Origin: Platerodrilus igneus
Lineage: Eukaryota > Arthropoda > Insecta > Coleoptera > Lycidae
Length of the DNA stretch: 64,000 bases
Direction: 5' to 3'
Assembly: GCA_036346225.1 (NCBI GenBank)
Contig: JARFIW010000999.1
Span: forward strand, 3,269,001-3,333,000
Shown here: positions 12,475 to 24,043 of the stretch, one piece after another
Position numbering within the stretch: position 1 is the first letter of the stretch
Layout of the letters: the number at the start of each line of letters is the position of its first letter
Notes under the pieces: generated by a model
What the model saw: the letters and a program-made list of their open reading frames with translations, nothing else
What the model was told of the DNA's origin: nothing
Databases searched by the model: none
Translations under genes and position numbers: made by a program

Positions 12475-12802
12475 TTTGACTGCTACATAGGTCAGGGGAG
12501 GAGGGCAAAGTGTTACAAACAAAGAGAAGGAATTGGAAAAGCCGATGAAAGAAAACAACAAAAAGGACAAGAAGGAAAAGTACATCTAGAAAGAAAAATG
12601 TAGAAAAGTTATAAAACAAGAAAAAATATCATATGTAAAGTGTGATGAATGCTTGGATACCAATGCAGAAGATGATTATTATAAAAATATCGGATGCGAC
12701 CATTGTCTGAGCTGTTTCCACTTCAACTGTAATGCATTTCTTGGTAGAATGACCTATATGCAAGTTGCAACTGAAAATTATAACTGTTATAATTGTTCGT
12801 AA
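12475..12802 (+). pseudogene. PHD-like zinc-finger fragment, probably transposase C-terminus
   Basis: The plus strand encodes a Lys/Glu-rich stretch (KENNKKDKKEKY, then an in-frame stop) followed by a Cys/His array: C-x2-C (VKCDECLD), then C-x2-C (GCDHCLSC), F-H-x2-C (CFHFNCN) and a final C-x2-C (YNCYNCS) just before the stop at 12800-12802. Such a lysine-rich tail followed by a PHD-like finger ends many pogo/Tigger-type and jerky-like transposases in insects, and a similar array is seen at 16850-16985 behind a recognisable pogo transposase. No transposase core is visible here, so the parent is inferred. Confidence 0.5.
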
Positions 12803-13748
12803 AAGTATTTCGTTATGTATTAGTTCTTAAAATGTAATGTTAGGAATTTATAGTATTTTTATAAATGCTTTTTTTATTTTCATATATATACTTAGATATA
12901 TTTTGTGAATTACAACTTATTTTCAGTTTTCTTTAATACGTTTGGACAAAAACCGGGTGTAGTTGTCCAACTGTCTGACAACCAGATTTATAATGTCCGG
13001 TGGTGGTAATTTATGGCCGGAAACCAGTATACCAGACACAGCTCATGAATTCTTAAATAATTATAACTAATAAGTTCCAAAAATAATCCAGTTTATTGGA
13101 TCAAAAATGTATGATTTAAGTTAGAACTGTACTATCTAGAGAAACATCTGTAGTTAAAAAATATCTCAAAACGTGAATAGGCGGTGAAGAACGGGTTGAT
13201 TTGTCCTATTTAGTTACAAGTCAAAGATATGCAGTTATGATATTGTATTATTCAAGTTTCTAAACCTTGTTTATTTTTAGAAAGAGTCGTTTACTTACAA
13301 AATTAAGAACATAATGTATTGCTTGTGCAATAATTACGATAGATGTTCTTTAATGTTTGTTATGCAAACAAATGTCATTTTGTGTATACATTTTGTCTCG
13401 TGACCAATATTATAAATTAATTTATTATAAAAAAATGGAATAATGCGAATATTTGAAAAACAACCATTAAACTATATATTTTTGAATAGCTCTCAAAAAG
13501 AGCCTTTAAATAAAGTGGCTGTCAACTTTGATATTCATTAAAAATCAAGTTTATTTTATAACTTTAAAATTGTTGAAATATTAAACATTTAAGTGCATCA
13601 TATAAAAAAGCTTTAACACAATTTTGATAAATATTTACAAATATGGGTATACCGATTAATAGAATTGTTAAAAATATCAAATGTCGCTGTAATTCGAAAA
13701 CAAAAGATTGTCCATACTCCCTGTATGTTTATTGTGGTTTGTTTTGTA
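12803..13748. other. Gene-free interval
   Basis: AT-rich; nothing recognised. Confidence 0.5.
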
Positions 13749-13882
13749 TTTTTCTTAATTTTACTTAGGTATTAAACCACTCAGAGTTTTTGACAATGAT
13801 CCTAGGTTATGGATCGAAATGTAAATAAAGACAATTTTAAAAAACCCTGAGTGGTTTAATTTCCAAGAAAAATTAAGAAAAA
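13749..13882. repeat. Short inverted repeat able to form a hairpin
   Basis: Arms of about 43 bp (13749-13791 and 13840-13882) are reverse complements with few mismatches, sharing ATTAAACCACTCAG and TTTTTCTTAATTTT, and are separated by about 48 bp. No coding role. It may be a small foldback element or the relic of an inverted duplication. Confidence 0.8.
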
Positions 13883-14452
13883 AGAAGATCGTCCACTTTT
13901 TATTTTGCTGCAATTGAATTGAGATAAAAAAGTAGCCCGTATGCAAAAAGTTTTTGTAACCATAATAATAAGATAGTTATTCATTGACCACATCCAATTT
14001 GGGACATGCTGTACATTTTTATTTTGTGTAAGGTGTAATTACAAAATTACACTTCGATATGTTTAAAGATATAATCTGATAATAATAGATTTGTTTTTAA
14101 GTACACAATACATAATAACCCACACAGTGCTTTCATTTTATTAAATCACAAATTCTAGTATGCTAAATAACAATTTATGGAAATAGTTTGCCGTTCACTA
14201 GAACATCTAATTAAATAATACTCACCTCATGTACAAACTATGACATCATATTTTCAAACCTAAGAAGAGTAGGTTACACCGATAAAAATTGTTTGCTCAA
14301 AAATTCACGTTTCTATTAGCAGTTTTCTGTACACAAAAGGCTGTATAAATAAACTTGATTAGTTTATATAAAAATTCTAATAAACAATTGTAAATGAAAG
14401 TAGATGTGTCTGTCGAAATAGAGAATATAGGCTTTATATTTTCATTCGCATA
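13883..14452. other. Gene-free interval
   Basis: AT-rich; nothing recognised on either strand. Confidence 0.5.
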
Positions 14453-15227
14453 TACAAGGTGTCGCATGAAGAACCCGACAAACTTCTAAGGTGGGTTCCT
14501 CTCATAAAATAATGAAAAATTCATATAAACATATGTCCGAAAATGCTTTGTTAGCGAGTTACGTTTAGCGAAATTTTTCACCCGATTTTCTGGGAAAGGA
14601 CAGAAATAATGTGAAACTGATTTTTTAAGGCGTTAAGTTAGGTGTTGGAAATTGGAATAAAAGAATCAGCAATTAAAATGTTTTGTTTTTACGTAGAAAG
14701 TTTATTTTATAAACAGATATTGCATTTTCTGTCTTATTCTTCGTATGTGTTGATTTAATTAAACATTAATTATTTATACTTTGTGTTTGTTTATTATTGG
14801 CATATTTTACATCATTCTCTTCAGAATTAATTTCACTACAAGTTTTGTTTAAAAAGTTTGCGTGTTTATTACCTATTTAATAAAGTTAATGTAGTTCAAA
14901 TCTAAACAAAGCATGGTTTTCGAGACCGAATTTTGCGTATTTTGTCTGATATCTCAGATATGGGCGATCCTAGAGGTCTGGAACATGTTTTATTTAATTT
15001 TTCAGTTTATTTTACATAGAATCCAATAAATTTAGCACCTAACAACGCAATAAAAAACAGTTTCGCTTTATTTTTGTTCTTTCCCAGAAAATCGGGCAAA
15101 ATATTTCGCTAGCCGTAACTCGCTAACAAAGTATTTCCGGACATATGTTTATATGAACTTTTTTCATTATTTTGATGAGAGGAAACCACTTTAGAAGTTT
15201 GTCGGATTCCTCGTGGGACATCTTGTA
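14453..15227. mobile_element. Foldback-type MITE with ~200-bp inverted arms and TA target site
   Basis: The left arm (14453-14660) and right arm (15020-15227) are inverted copies: TACAAGGTGTC at the left end matches the reverse complement of GACATCTTGTA at the right. The arms share the ACAAACTTCTAA, AACATATGTCCG, GCGAGTTACG and CCGATTTTCTGGGAAAG blocks. TA flanks both ends (14451-14452, 15228-15229), consistent with a TA duplication as made by Tc1/mariner-related elements. The 360-bp AT-rich centre has no transposase. It lies directly beside the BEL/Pao relic that follows. Confidence 0.88.
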
Positions 15228-15234
15228 TACAGCA

Positions 15235-15880
15235 GATTTTTACAAGGAAAAAAAGTCGAAATGGAAATACTATATTCAAAATCGAGTAAACGAAATAAAA
15301 TCTATAAAAAATATAATGTGGAGGTATTGTCCAGGCAAGGACAATCCAACATCAACACAAAATTGTTTAACCATCCTAATCAGTGGCTATTTGGTCATAC
15401 TTAGTTAAGATTAGAAAAACAAAGTGGCCTAAAGATGAACCATTAGACAAAAGCGTTTTGTCTCGTTTTACTGAGGTTGAACATACATTTGATCGAAATA
15501 AGTTAGAATTGTTATTTGATTTTGATTGTTAACAAAATTACAAAAAAGTATTATGAATAACAGCTTTAATTCTCAGGTTTATAAAAACCTTGGAATAAAG
15601 ACAGAAATTAGTGGAGATTTGAATGTTGAAGAAATAGAGCATGCTGAAAATCATTGAATAAGTGTTATTCAACAAGCAGAATTTTTCGAGATTAGTATGT
15701 TGAAAGATGGGATAGAACTGTCAAGAAAAATCATAAATCTTAACCCTTGATCAGATTTTAGATAAGGAGATGTTACGAGCGGGTGGAAGGTTATCACAAT
15801 AGAACCACCAAACTTTTGTGGGAAATTGAGTAATCCTTTCCATTGTAGATTCCAGTTGGTGAAATAGATGGCCTTACTTA
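15235..15880 (+). pseudogene. BEL/Pao pol fragment (RNase H to integrase junction)
   Basis: Plus-strand pieces match the segment between RNase H and integrase of BEL/Pao polyproteins. NRVNEIKSIKN and WRYCPGKDNPT (about 15280-15350) correspond to the usual W-x-N-R-V-x-E-I-Q and W-x-Y-x-P-x-x-x-N-P-A-D region. EPLDKSVLSRFTEVEH follows (about 15440), then LNVEEIEHAENH (about 15625) and an LNP...L-R-x-G-G-R-L-like stretch in broken frames (about 15735-15800), which is the start of the integrase zinc-binding region. Frameshifts and stops are frequent. The rest of the element is missing on both sides. Confidence 0.7.
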
Positions 15881-16084
15881 AATGAACACGCATTAACAAG
15901 GTTAATGTTGATAGTAATAAATTGTTCTTTTGTTTTGGGGTGAAATTTGTGTAGCTGAAATTAAAAGTGTAAAACGTCCACCTGTATTGTAGGGTATATT
16001 GCTTGTTATTAGATTTACGAAGCTCGGACATTAGAAGTCCTTAACAAAATGTATTATGTAGTTTAGTGATTATAGAAAAATAAA

Positions 16085-16985
16085 CAAAGGGTGCGGCCAA
16101 CATAAAACTCACATATTACAACCATTAGATATCAAAGTTTTAAATCTTTAAAATCGACCTGGGACAAGAGGCTGGTGTCCTGGCAACGAAAGCATTTAGG
16201 GAAGAGATTAGCAAAAAGTCCTTTGCACAAATGATTGGTGAAATTTGGTGGGATTTAAACACTGATATTATTGTCAACGGTTTTCAAAAGCTGGAATTCA
16301 CCCATTATCTATGAAGGTTGTGCCCGATTCAGTTTTTGATGTTGGTTCTCTAAAACAGTGGCAAGAAGCAAAACAAATCAAGGCGGATCAAATGTATGAG
16401 CAAATGATTGAAGAATCTGTTTCACAGCCTCCTATAATCATTGAGTTATCTCCTGTTGAAGACCAGTTTCTAATTGCTGAAGAAAATTTCATTATATTGC
16501 CAGGAACATCTGCTGATGTACAATACCACCACAATCATCAACAAGCTCTGCTCAGTTAGTAGAGAATTGCGTTGTATGTTTTGAGATCTCCTGCTTGAAA
16601 TTGATGTAGAATCACCACCATAATTTTTAACAACCTTTGTCCAGTTAGTAGAGAATTGCGATGTAAGTTTTGAAAATCTCCTGCTTCAAACTATAACATC
16701 AAATTTCAAGGAAATTGTTAAAAAGAAGAAAAAAAAGAGTTGCAAAAGGCATTAAAGTTATAATTTCAGAAGAAACGAAGTTACGATAGTTTTCTGACCA
16801 AAACAGCAAGGAAAAAATTCCTAACTCTTCTTCTAAAGAAAATGATAATTTATGTAGCATTTGTAAATACGATTTTCGCTGTTCACTAACAAAAAAGCGT
16901 GGATCCAGTGCATTAATTGCATGAAAACTGCAACAAAGGTTTGAAAAAAAAAACAATATGAATGTGAGAGATGTCGACGATGATT
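16085..16985 (+). pseudogene. pogo/Tigger-like transposase C-terminus with PHD-like finger
   Basis: The plus strand shows the end of a CENP-B-type DDE transposase. HILQPLDIKV (about 16112) is the usual H-x-L-Q-P-L-D motif. It is followed in another frame by STWDKRLVSWQRKHLGKRLA (about 16155), then KSFAQMIGEIWWDLN (about 16215) and a G-x-x-K-A-G-I-H-P region. The open frame from 16311 (MKVVPDSVFDVGSLKQWQ) continues to 16559. A decayed lysine-rich tail and a PHD-like Cys array (CSICKYDF, then W-x2-C-x2-C and YECERC, 16850-16980) end the relic. Frame changes and a local tandem duplication show it is not functional. The N-terminal DNA-binding part is absent. Confidence 0.75.
16513..16690 (+). repeat. 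Tandem duplication of ~89 bp within the pogo relic
   Basis: Two adjacent copies share CAGTTAGTAGAGAATTGCG and ATCTCCTGCTT; the second copy starts about 16602. The duplication falls after the conserved transposase part and contributes to the frame loss before the zinc finger. Confidence 0.8.
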
Positions 16986-17103
16986 GAATAAAAATTTGAA
17001 TTTTTATTTTTATGTTATTTTATTACTAATAATAATTCCGCCATTGTCTTATAATGTAAGGAAATAAGATTGAATAATTGTTTAACAGATAGGTGCATCC
17101 CGT

Positions 17104-17275
17104 GAAATGTAGAAGATTTTAAATTAGGCGCCAAAGGGAAGTACTCATTTGTTCTAGAAAATTCCAAAACCGGAAATGCGTAATAAAATGTCATTTTTCG
17201 TGATATCTATAAAAATATTAACAGGAAATAGTTCAGAATATTGCAGAATAACTTAAATTTAATTATAGGGCAAGT
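17104..17275 (+). repeat. Short dispersed repeat, copy 2
   Basis: Direct copy of the 170-bp repeat at 11541-11713, lying 120 bp behind the pogo zinc-finger tail. It may be the 3' non-coding end of the pogo-like element. Confidence 0.85.
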
Positions 17276-19744
17276 TCACCCTAGCAGCACGGTTTTTAAT
17301 TTATAAGGAAAATCATAAGTTTCAGGAAATATTTTTAATTCAAATTGTTCTGTGAACTTGTTGTATTCGTGTTTTAGAACGCGCCCATGTATACGGCTGT
17401 TCAACTCCCACCAATTTATTTTAAATTCGGCGTTGAGCAGACGAGGTTTTGATCTGTTCATGTTTAGACGTCGTCTAAACTTGTAATAAAATAAAAATAG
17501 GTTGCACATGTTGTGAACGATAAAGGCAGTCTGTCGGTACCTGCGCTTGCAGTGCTGAATTACTTTATAATATAATTTCTTAACTGCAACTGCTGCTTTC
17601 ATTAGTGAGCACGTAGTATGAGGTGCTGCAAATATTCATGATCAACTGATCAACATTAGCACGTGCTGAAGAAAAAGATGATCAGTGGAGCTTAGTGAGT
17701 CCTTAGGATTAGTATTGTTAACCTCATTATTAATATTGCTCAATAGAGAGCTGGTTGCACTTTTAAATAATACAAACAGATCTCGTAGACATATTGTTTC
17801 CAAGCCATAATTATAAAATCAGTCCACTTAAATTATCAGTAACACAAATTATTGCAACTTAAAGAATAGACCATACGCTAAATTAAAACACTAAGATTAT
17901 TAGGTTTTAGTGGGATAGATAGAAAATACATCAGTTTAAAGTAGACTACGATTTCTGGGTCGATTTTACCCCACTCCACCTTATAACCATTTCTATCTTA
18001 CGTAATGTCAAATGCTGTATGTTTACGAATTCATTAGAGGATGTTATGCTACTTATTTGGATTTAGCTATCTGAAAAATTTTGTACGTATGTTTTCAGGA
18101 ATATTATTATGTTAATGGTGTTGAAAGTTATTTAAGTAATCTTAACATTTTTGTTTATATCTGGTTACAGGAATAATAAAGACTGTGATGGTGTATTAAA
18201 AATAGATTTAAGTGTTGCAGTGAGATTGTATTTTATTTATTGACTGTATCTATTAATTGTGAAAGGAACTTCATTGCGCCAGGAGGTTAATGCAATCAAA
18301 ATCCCTAAGAATTACTCATCGTTCACAGGATTATCAGACTCGATTAAACAAGTTGGCACCTATAAATTTGACAGTGTTTTAAAAGCCTTTCAAGGTAGGT
18401 GATATTGATAACATAATATTGAAATTTTTCAGTGAATTGTTTCGTTTTCTGAATTCTTTTGGTCTATTTTCTTTACTTTATTTCTATAGAAACCCACTCT
18501 ATACTACTGTAGTTAACCGGTGTATCCTTATTTTGTTACAGGATTCTCACTGATTTTGGGCAATTCCAAATTGAATCATTTTACACTGCAAACACCTGTA
18601 ACAAGTTCTGTGGAAAAACACTTATATTGATGGTTTAAAAATCTATAACGTCACTGGAAATCAAAAACTCATCAAATGCAAAAATGTTTAAAACTAAACT
18701 GACGAAAATGTACTCTTAAGATTTAGATTGCCGCCAAAATTACTATATTTGCTTTGATTGTTTTATGATAGCGTATAAGCTAAATAAATTCTATTCTATT
18801 CGAATTATTGTTTATTTGAAACATGTCAGAAAGTTATTTTTGACAATTTCAATTTATAGTTGTTTTAGTAAAATCTCTATACACGGGATCTAACGTAACA
18901 CAGAAGTTTTTCCACATGATATAACGCTTTAACGATAAATATTTTTCACGATAAATAGCAACAACCTATTTTTTCAACTTTTCTCTATACAGGCACTGCT
19001 CCGTCCTTGTAAATAATTTTTAGTTAGGATTTATATTTACGTTGGGCTTGTTGGTTATTCTAAATTCGGCGCGGTAGATTAAATTTTTGTTAGTCCAAAT
19101 TTCCCCCAATGCGTTTATCTATGCACGTTAACCTGAGTGAATGGTGAACGTTGTGTTGTGCGCGGCCACAACAATTATCGATTGGAATATCCAAGCCTAC
19201 AGTCGTAGTCGCATATACCAAGTTAGTGTCGTCCTGTGAATTGTTCACACCGCCTTGTGTTTCACCGCTTTATGTATGAACCGCTTTGTGTATGTGCCGC
19301 GTCGAGTTTTGCACATGCTGCATGCCGCTAATTAGATGATCTGCTTTGATGAACCGCCATTGTTACTTGTGCTGCAAGCTGTTAATTGGTTCCAACGTTT
19401 ATTCATCTGCCTGCCGCATTAAAGGTGAGTGCAAAAGTAAACGCCTTTGTTTGTTTGTTTTGTTGAAGAACATTAATTATTTTGCTTGTTAAAACACCCT
19501 TAGATTATACAGTCTATTTTAAATCTCGCCTTTGAGCTTTTCGAAATTACGCCGCATTTTACAGGCACTATTAATTGAAATTAAAATTGATTCTAACCTT
19601 TTCAAATTAATATCACAAGTGTCATTCATTTTTCAGCTTTTAAATCGATACAATGTCTTAATTCTCCATATTGTGATATATCAAAAGGTTTTTGCACCTA
19701 AAATTATGAGCAACAAAATTTTCTTTATGTTTACACAGACTATT
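17276..19744. other. Gene-poor interval with two possible splice donors
   Basis: No protein family is recognised. Around 19100-19422 the sequence is less AT-rich, with recurring CCGCTTTGTGTATG-like words, and ends at AAAGGTGAGT, a strong splice-donor match; a second donor-like TTTCAAGGTAGGT lies at about 18390. These could be untranslated exons on the plus strand or chance. The 108-codon minus-strand frame at 17276-17602 has no recognised domain. Confidence 0.35.
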
Positions 19745-19860
19745 TTCAAGACTTATTTAAAATGAATGGTGTAGACGTACAAAAAATTTTTATCTTTGCC
19801 ATAGTGCTTTCGACCATTTTTTTTTGGTCATCATCAGTGGTTTCTTTTTCGAAATATGTA
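19745..19860 (-). mobile_element. Penelope-like terminal fragment with hammerhead-like motif (minus orientation)
   Basis: On the minus strand 19840-19799 reads CCA-CUGAUGA-U-GACC, an A-rich loop, GGUC-GAAA, then GCACUA-UGG. This fits a type I hammerhead: CCA/UGG forms the base of helix I, GACC/GGUC is helix II, both core boxes CUGAUGA and GAAA are intact, helix III is only two pairs (A-U, G-C) and the cleavable UA lies at 19802 with the cut after it. One extra U between CUGAUGA and helix II departs from the consensus. Hammerheads with such very short helix III are known from Penelope-like elements. The surrounding 110 bp recur inverted at 20048-20165. Confidence 0.6.
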
Positions 19861-20047
19861 CATCAAATATTTAATGTATATAGCTACACTTTTAATTTTC
19901 TACATGTGAATTTATATGTGTTTCAATATAGTAGTTAGAGTAAGTTTGACAAAATATAGCTATTGCTGTAAAATAAAGTTTTTATTTTAGATTAGCTTCA
20001 ATTAGTCATAAACGACGATTACCACCAAATTGTTAATTTCCTAATAT

Positions 20048-20165
20048 TGTTTGAAGAGAAAAAATCCACTGATGGTGACCTAAAAGTTGGTCCAAAGCGC
20101 AATGGTAAAGATTTATCGAAGAATAATAAAAATTTGTTGCATGTCTACACCACTCATTTTAAATA
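20048..20165 (+). mobile_element. Penelope-like terminal fragment with decayed hammerhead-like motif (plus orientation)
   Basis: Inverted partner of 19745-19860; they share CCACTGATG, GGTGACC/TGATGACC, GGTC, and further out CATGTCTACACCA and CTCATTTTAAATAA. The core is damaged: CUGAUGG instead of CUGAUGA, CAAA instead of GAAA, and A in place of the U before the expected cleavage site (20066-20105). The pair with a 190-bp spacer resembles the inverted terminal repeats of Penelope-like elements. No GIY-YIG/RT coding region is present. Confidence 0.55.
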
Positions 20166-22786
20166 ATTGTAAACTAAATGCACATGGCAGCGCCTATGTT
20201 ATTTTAAAGACAGCTGCATCAAAAGTTCTCTTCTTTAAGCAACCTCAAAAAAATTTCAATCTGAAGAGCAACATTGTAAACTTAGGTACAGAGGCACAAT
20301 TCTTCTTTAATTCTAGCACTGCGATACACCTGTACTTTTCTAATTTGCATGTTACTACATACAATGCGGGTAGCTCGCATTTGTGATACTAATGTTACTC
20401 TGTAACTAAATTGACTAATCGTTTATGAAATCGATGTAAAGTTCATATCAGTCTTAATGTAACTTTGTAATAAGCCGAAATATTGAAAGAAAATATGCAG
20501 GCACAGTCTCTGAATAAATGAAGAAATAAAATGAAAGCACATCACATCAACTCATACTAAACCTGTATGTTTTGTTCGCATTAATATTGGAGAATTATGA
20601 TTTGTTGACGAGCCTTTAAATCTACCTGCATACAATTGGTTTATTTAATAAAATATTTTAAAATGGTCAGTTTAATAGATATAAATCGGCAACTCCACAC
20701 AGTATGCACCCCATTATCATATTGTTCAGTTACCATTGTTAGCTTGTTGTTTAGGAGCGCTACGATTTTGAATTTAGTGTAGCTAGGTTTTAATTATTTG
20801 TGGACAAACAAAAATTAAGACAATGTACTGACATTGTTCCAATGATTACTAATTTAGGACGTCCAAGTGTGCATTTTAACAATAAATTTTTAGCCATGCC
20901 GTGTACTGAATACAACAATTTATCGTTTATTTAAGCAAGTTAAACAACATCATATCACAACAGATAAATCCTGTATGGAAAGAACCACTGATATCAAGTA
21001 CTGCTGCAAGTATTGCATAAATAAGTGAAAGTGTTGAGGAATTTGATTTTCTCAGTAACATGCTGCACAATCAAACTCATTCGACAAGTGTTCCAAAAAT
21101 TTAGAAGAAATTTCATTGTTTTCCCATAAAATACACACTGTTTTAAAATACACCCAAAGAATACAATCGACAAATTAAACTTGATGCGAATAATTACAGA
21201 CTCTCACCAATAATTGATAATGAGTGATGATGAACATGTTACATCTGTCGCTACGTTTACTAGAAAAATAACAGTGTGTGTATGTGGGACATTGGAAGGG
21301 CCTGTCTTCAAAAACGATATTTATATTCAGTTAAATCACTGTCCGCGAGTATTTTTGATTGTCATACCTTGTACATTTTAAACAAAAAGGGCAAATCGAT
21401 GTTATGAACTATCTAAAGTTAACTGAAAATCTTTTTACTGAGAAAATGAGAAGAAAATGACCATGCAACCTTCAAAATCAGCTTGATATTATTAAAGTAA
21501 CAAAAGAGGCGCTTAAATGAAATAGTATTATACTGCTAGTCTCATTATGTATATTTTTAATTCCTAAGTATAATTTAATTATTAGAGTGGGGTGTCTTTG
21601 TGTTGTGCATTTTTAAGGACATTCATATGTTATATCATTACACACAGTTTAAATGATATGTTGGATACTAAGGCGGATTTAGGTTGTATTATTAAAGATA
21701 ACACTGCTCTACAGGTCCATCTGTCCATTGTCAATAATGTTATGTGGTAATTTATGAAGTTAGGGCCATTTTTACATGCCAAAACTTGTTTTTATTGTAT
21801 ATTTTAAAAATGTGCATGCAATTTTTGATCCTCATAAAATTTTTTGGAACCTCTAAGAGAGTGGGGTGTCAAGCTATAACTTGTTTAGGGAATATCAAAA
21901 TCGTCACTGGTTAGATGGAACTGAGTCAACTTGGTTTTGAAGAAATCAACAATTTAACTAACGTCCTTATGCCTCATGCCTCATGCCCCACGTTACATTG
22001 AGACTAACGCCACACGTATTACATAAAGCAACATGTTATTCTAGGTTTAGGATACCTGATTTTAGAGCAACAGACTGTGTGGTTTAGATGATAGATCCAT
22101 GAAATTAGTATCGAATCCCAAGCTCATAGGTTACAGGTTTCATTTTTGCCTGCGACAATGAAAAATCTGTCGATTTGTGGTTTTTTTAGGACCGCTTACA
22201 TGCCAGATGTGGGGGTCAAATGATGTTAGTAGTTGATTCTCCTGTAATTTTGACGATAAAAATCTAGGACTTTAATTAATTAATTTACAAACTATACGCT
22301 GTCTACGTACACATGAGGTTGAAGTTAATGCGCTGTAGAAGTATTTACTTTTACAATTCTCAATCGATTTGGCGACATGATTAAATGTATTTTATAATAC
22401 CATTTCGCAAGCCTGAAATTACATTGAAATTTAGTTTGAGAAGAATTAAATAGAGCACAACATGTAAATGCTAAATTGTGCTTTGTTTAAATTTACATGA
22501 AGACCAACTTAAAACTAACGTGCATACAAACATTCGTTAAATTTTCCACAACTAGTAAAACATCACATAATCCTCCAATATAAATAAGTACAAAAATAAT
22601 ATCTAATTAATAGTCGTTTCTTATTGCTTTAGATTTCTAAATATCACCCTTAAATATACACTAATGCGGCGAATGTAGAGATATGCTTTTATAATTATAC
22701 AACTATTTATGACTAAAAGTACTCACAGTCGAAGCTTTAGGAGCCGTTCTTGCAGAAGATTCTTAAAAACTATATTCCTCCAATTT
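20166..22786. other. Gene-poor interval 3' of the last visible KCNQ exon
   Basis: Long AT-rich stretch that would include the KCNQ 3' untranslated region near its right end if the TGA at 22787 is the true stop. A broken frame around 20930-21130 (SSTAASIA..., VEEFDFLSNML) recalls a decayed transposase but could not be assigned. Nothing else supported. Confidence 0.4.
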
Positions 22787-22888
22787 TCATACGTCCTCTT
22801 CAATAGTTTTTATTGCAATTTGTTGCTTTTGTGCTAAAGCGTTTAATACGTAGGTAAGAGCATCCAACTTTTTATCCATTAGGCTTAA
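22787..22888 (-). CDS. KCNQ: KCNQ/Kv7 potassium channel, probable last exon D (helix D coiled coil and stop)
   Basis: The minus strand reads from an acceptor TTTTCCAG through LSLMDKKLDALTYVLNALAQ and KQQIAIKTIEEDV to a TGA at 22789-22787. Joined in phase 0 to exon C it gives RVEQQ followed by LSLMDKKLD, which keeps the heptad pattern of the KCNQ helix D tetramerisation coiled coil. The exon is 34 codons including stop, lies 35.8 kb from exon C, and is open among stop-rich DNA. Oddities: a GT just before the stop (GAC|GTATGA) could be a weak donor to a further exon, and the same frame after the stop holds a short Ser/Ala/Thr-rich stretch ending at a GTGAGT. The assignment depends on splice logic and coiled-coil continuity rather than a long match. 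Confidence 0.7.
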   Translation of the reverse strand, partial: LSLMDKKLDALTYVLNALAQKQQIAIKTIEEDV

Positions 22889-24043
22889 CTGGAAAAGAAG
22901 CTTGTGTTAAAAGCTATTATTAAAATTTCGTGTTTAATCATGTAAATGCGGACCCCTCTGCATTAAAAAAATGTAAATCCATGCAAATATTTTTAGGTTG
23001 TTCTGTGGTATAGGCAATTTTTTTGTAGGAAGTACATGCAATGTGGCGTGCCTAAGGGAATTAAAGCAATTGTAATTGACATTTTAAAGTATGCGTATTG
23101 CGGTTTAAATGAACGGACGATTGGTAGCTTATAATAATTGAAAAAAAAAATACACCTGCATACAAAGTAAAGTGTTTTCAAGTGTTTCAGGAAAATCTAT
23201 GTAGCTGAAAAACATTATATAAAACACGACCATCGTGAAATAAGAGGCCTTATTCAAGAGTTTATAAAACCTCACATTTGGGTGGAGTAATTATAGCATG
23301 AGGAATTGAACATTAACATTAATTTATTCGGTTGTCAAGGCTCTTTTGTCTTTGTAGTCGTTCTAAATTCAAACATATCGATGACTTACGTGCAAAATGC
23401 TGAACACTATACTTTTAAACAATCAATTTTAGCACCATTCATATCTTTGTCCCTAACTGTATGCTATATCATTATCGTAAACCTCAGCAATGTGTAAAAT
23501 ATTCTTTTCGTAAGAAAACAAAACGTCATATCTGAGTTTTATAAGTGTATCATCAAGACGTCATATACCTTACAGAGTCATTGGAAGTTATGTTATGAAG
23601 CTGTATAGTGTAGTGATCTGCATGTTATTTTATAATTTAGGAAAGTAGTTTTTCTGTTATACTTAATTTGCAAATAGTTGAAGTGTTTAATATGAACACT
23701 GTGTTTTTAACAGCTCTGTGGATTTAATTAATTGTATGGTTATTTTTGGGCATATTTTCTGGAAAATTATACTAGTCTGCTCAGTATAATCTGGGCTATG
23801 GAACGATCAATCTAAGTGGTATCAGGGATCCATTACACAGAAGTTAAAAGCAGTTTTATAGTAATTTTCCTGTATTTATCTGTTGAGGCATGACATATGT
23901 TCAAAATACAATAACTGATATCAAGATATTTAATAAATTTAATAGATAACTATAGATAACTATTGTGAACACATGTTATGAAACTAATTCTTAATTGTGC
24001 ACTACAGGATCTAGGAAGAATTTCAATTTTAATTATTCTAAAA
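22889..24043. other. Start of the 35.8-kb KCNQ intron; gene-free
   Basis: Begins at the acceptor of exon D (minus strand, TTTTCCAG at its edge). AT-rich; the short frames show no recognisable domain. Confidence 0.5.

Noticed and set aside
12253..12585. 110-codon minus-strand frame
   Set aside because: It is antisense to the lysine-rich, PHD-finger-bearing sequence and shows only hydrophobic low-complexity content.
17276..17602. 108-codon minus-strand frame rich in Lys/Arg/Tyr
   Set aside because: No recognisable domain, composition follows the AT-rich background, and no splice or promoter context; a chance frame is more likely.
20087..20386. 99-codon plus-strand frame
   Set aside because: It starts inside the decayed hammerhead-like repeat and shows no family features.
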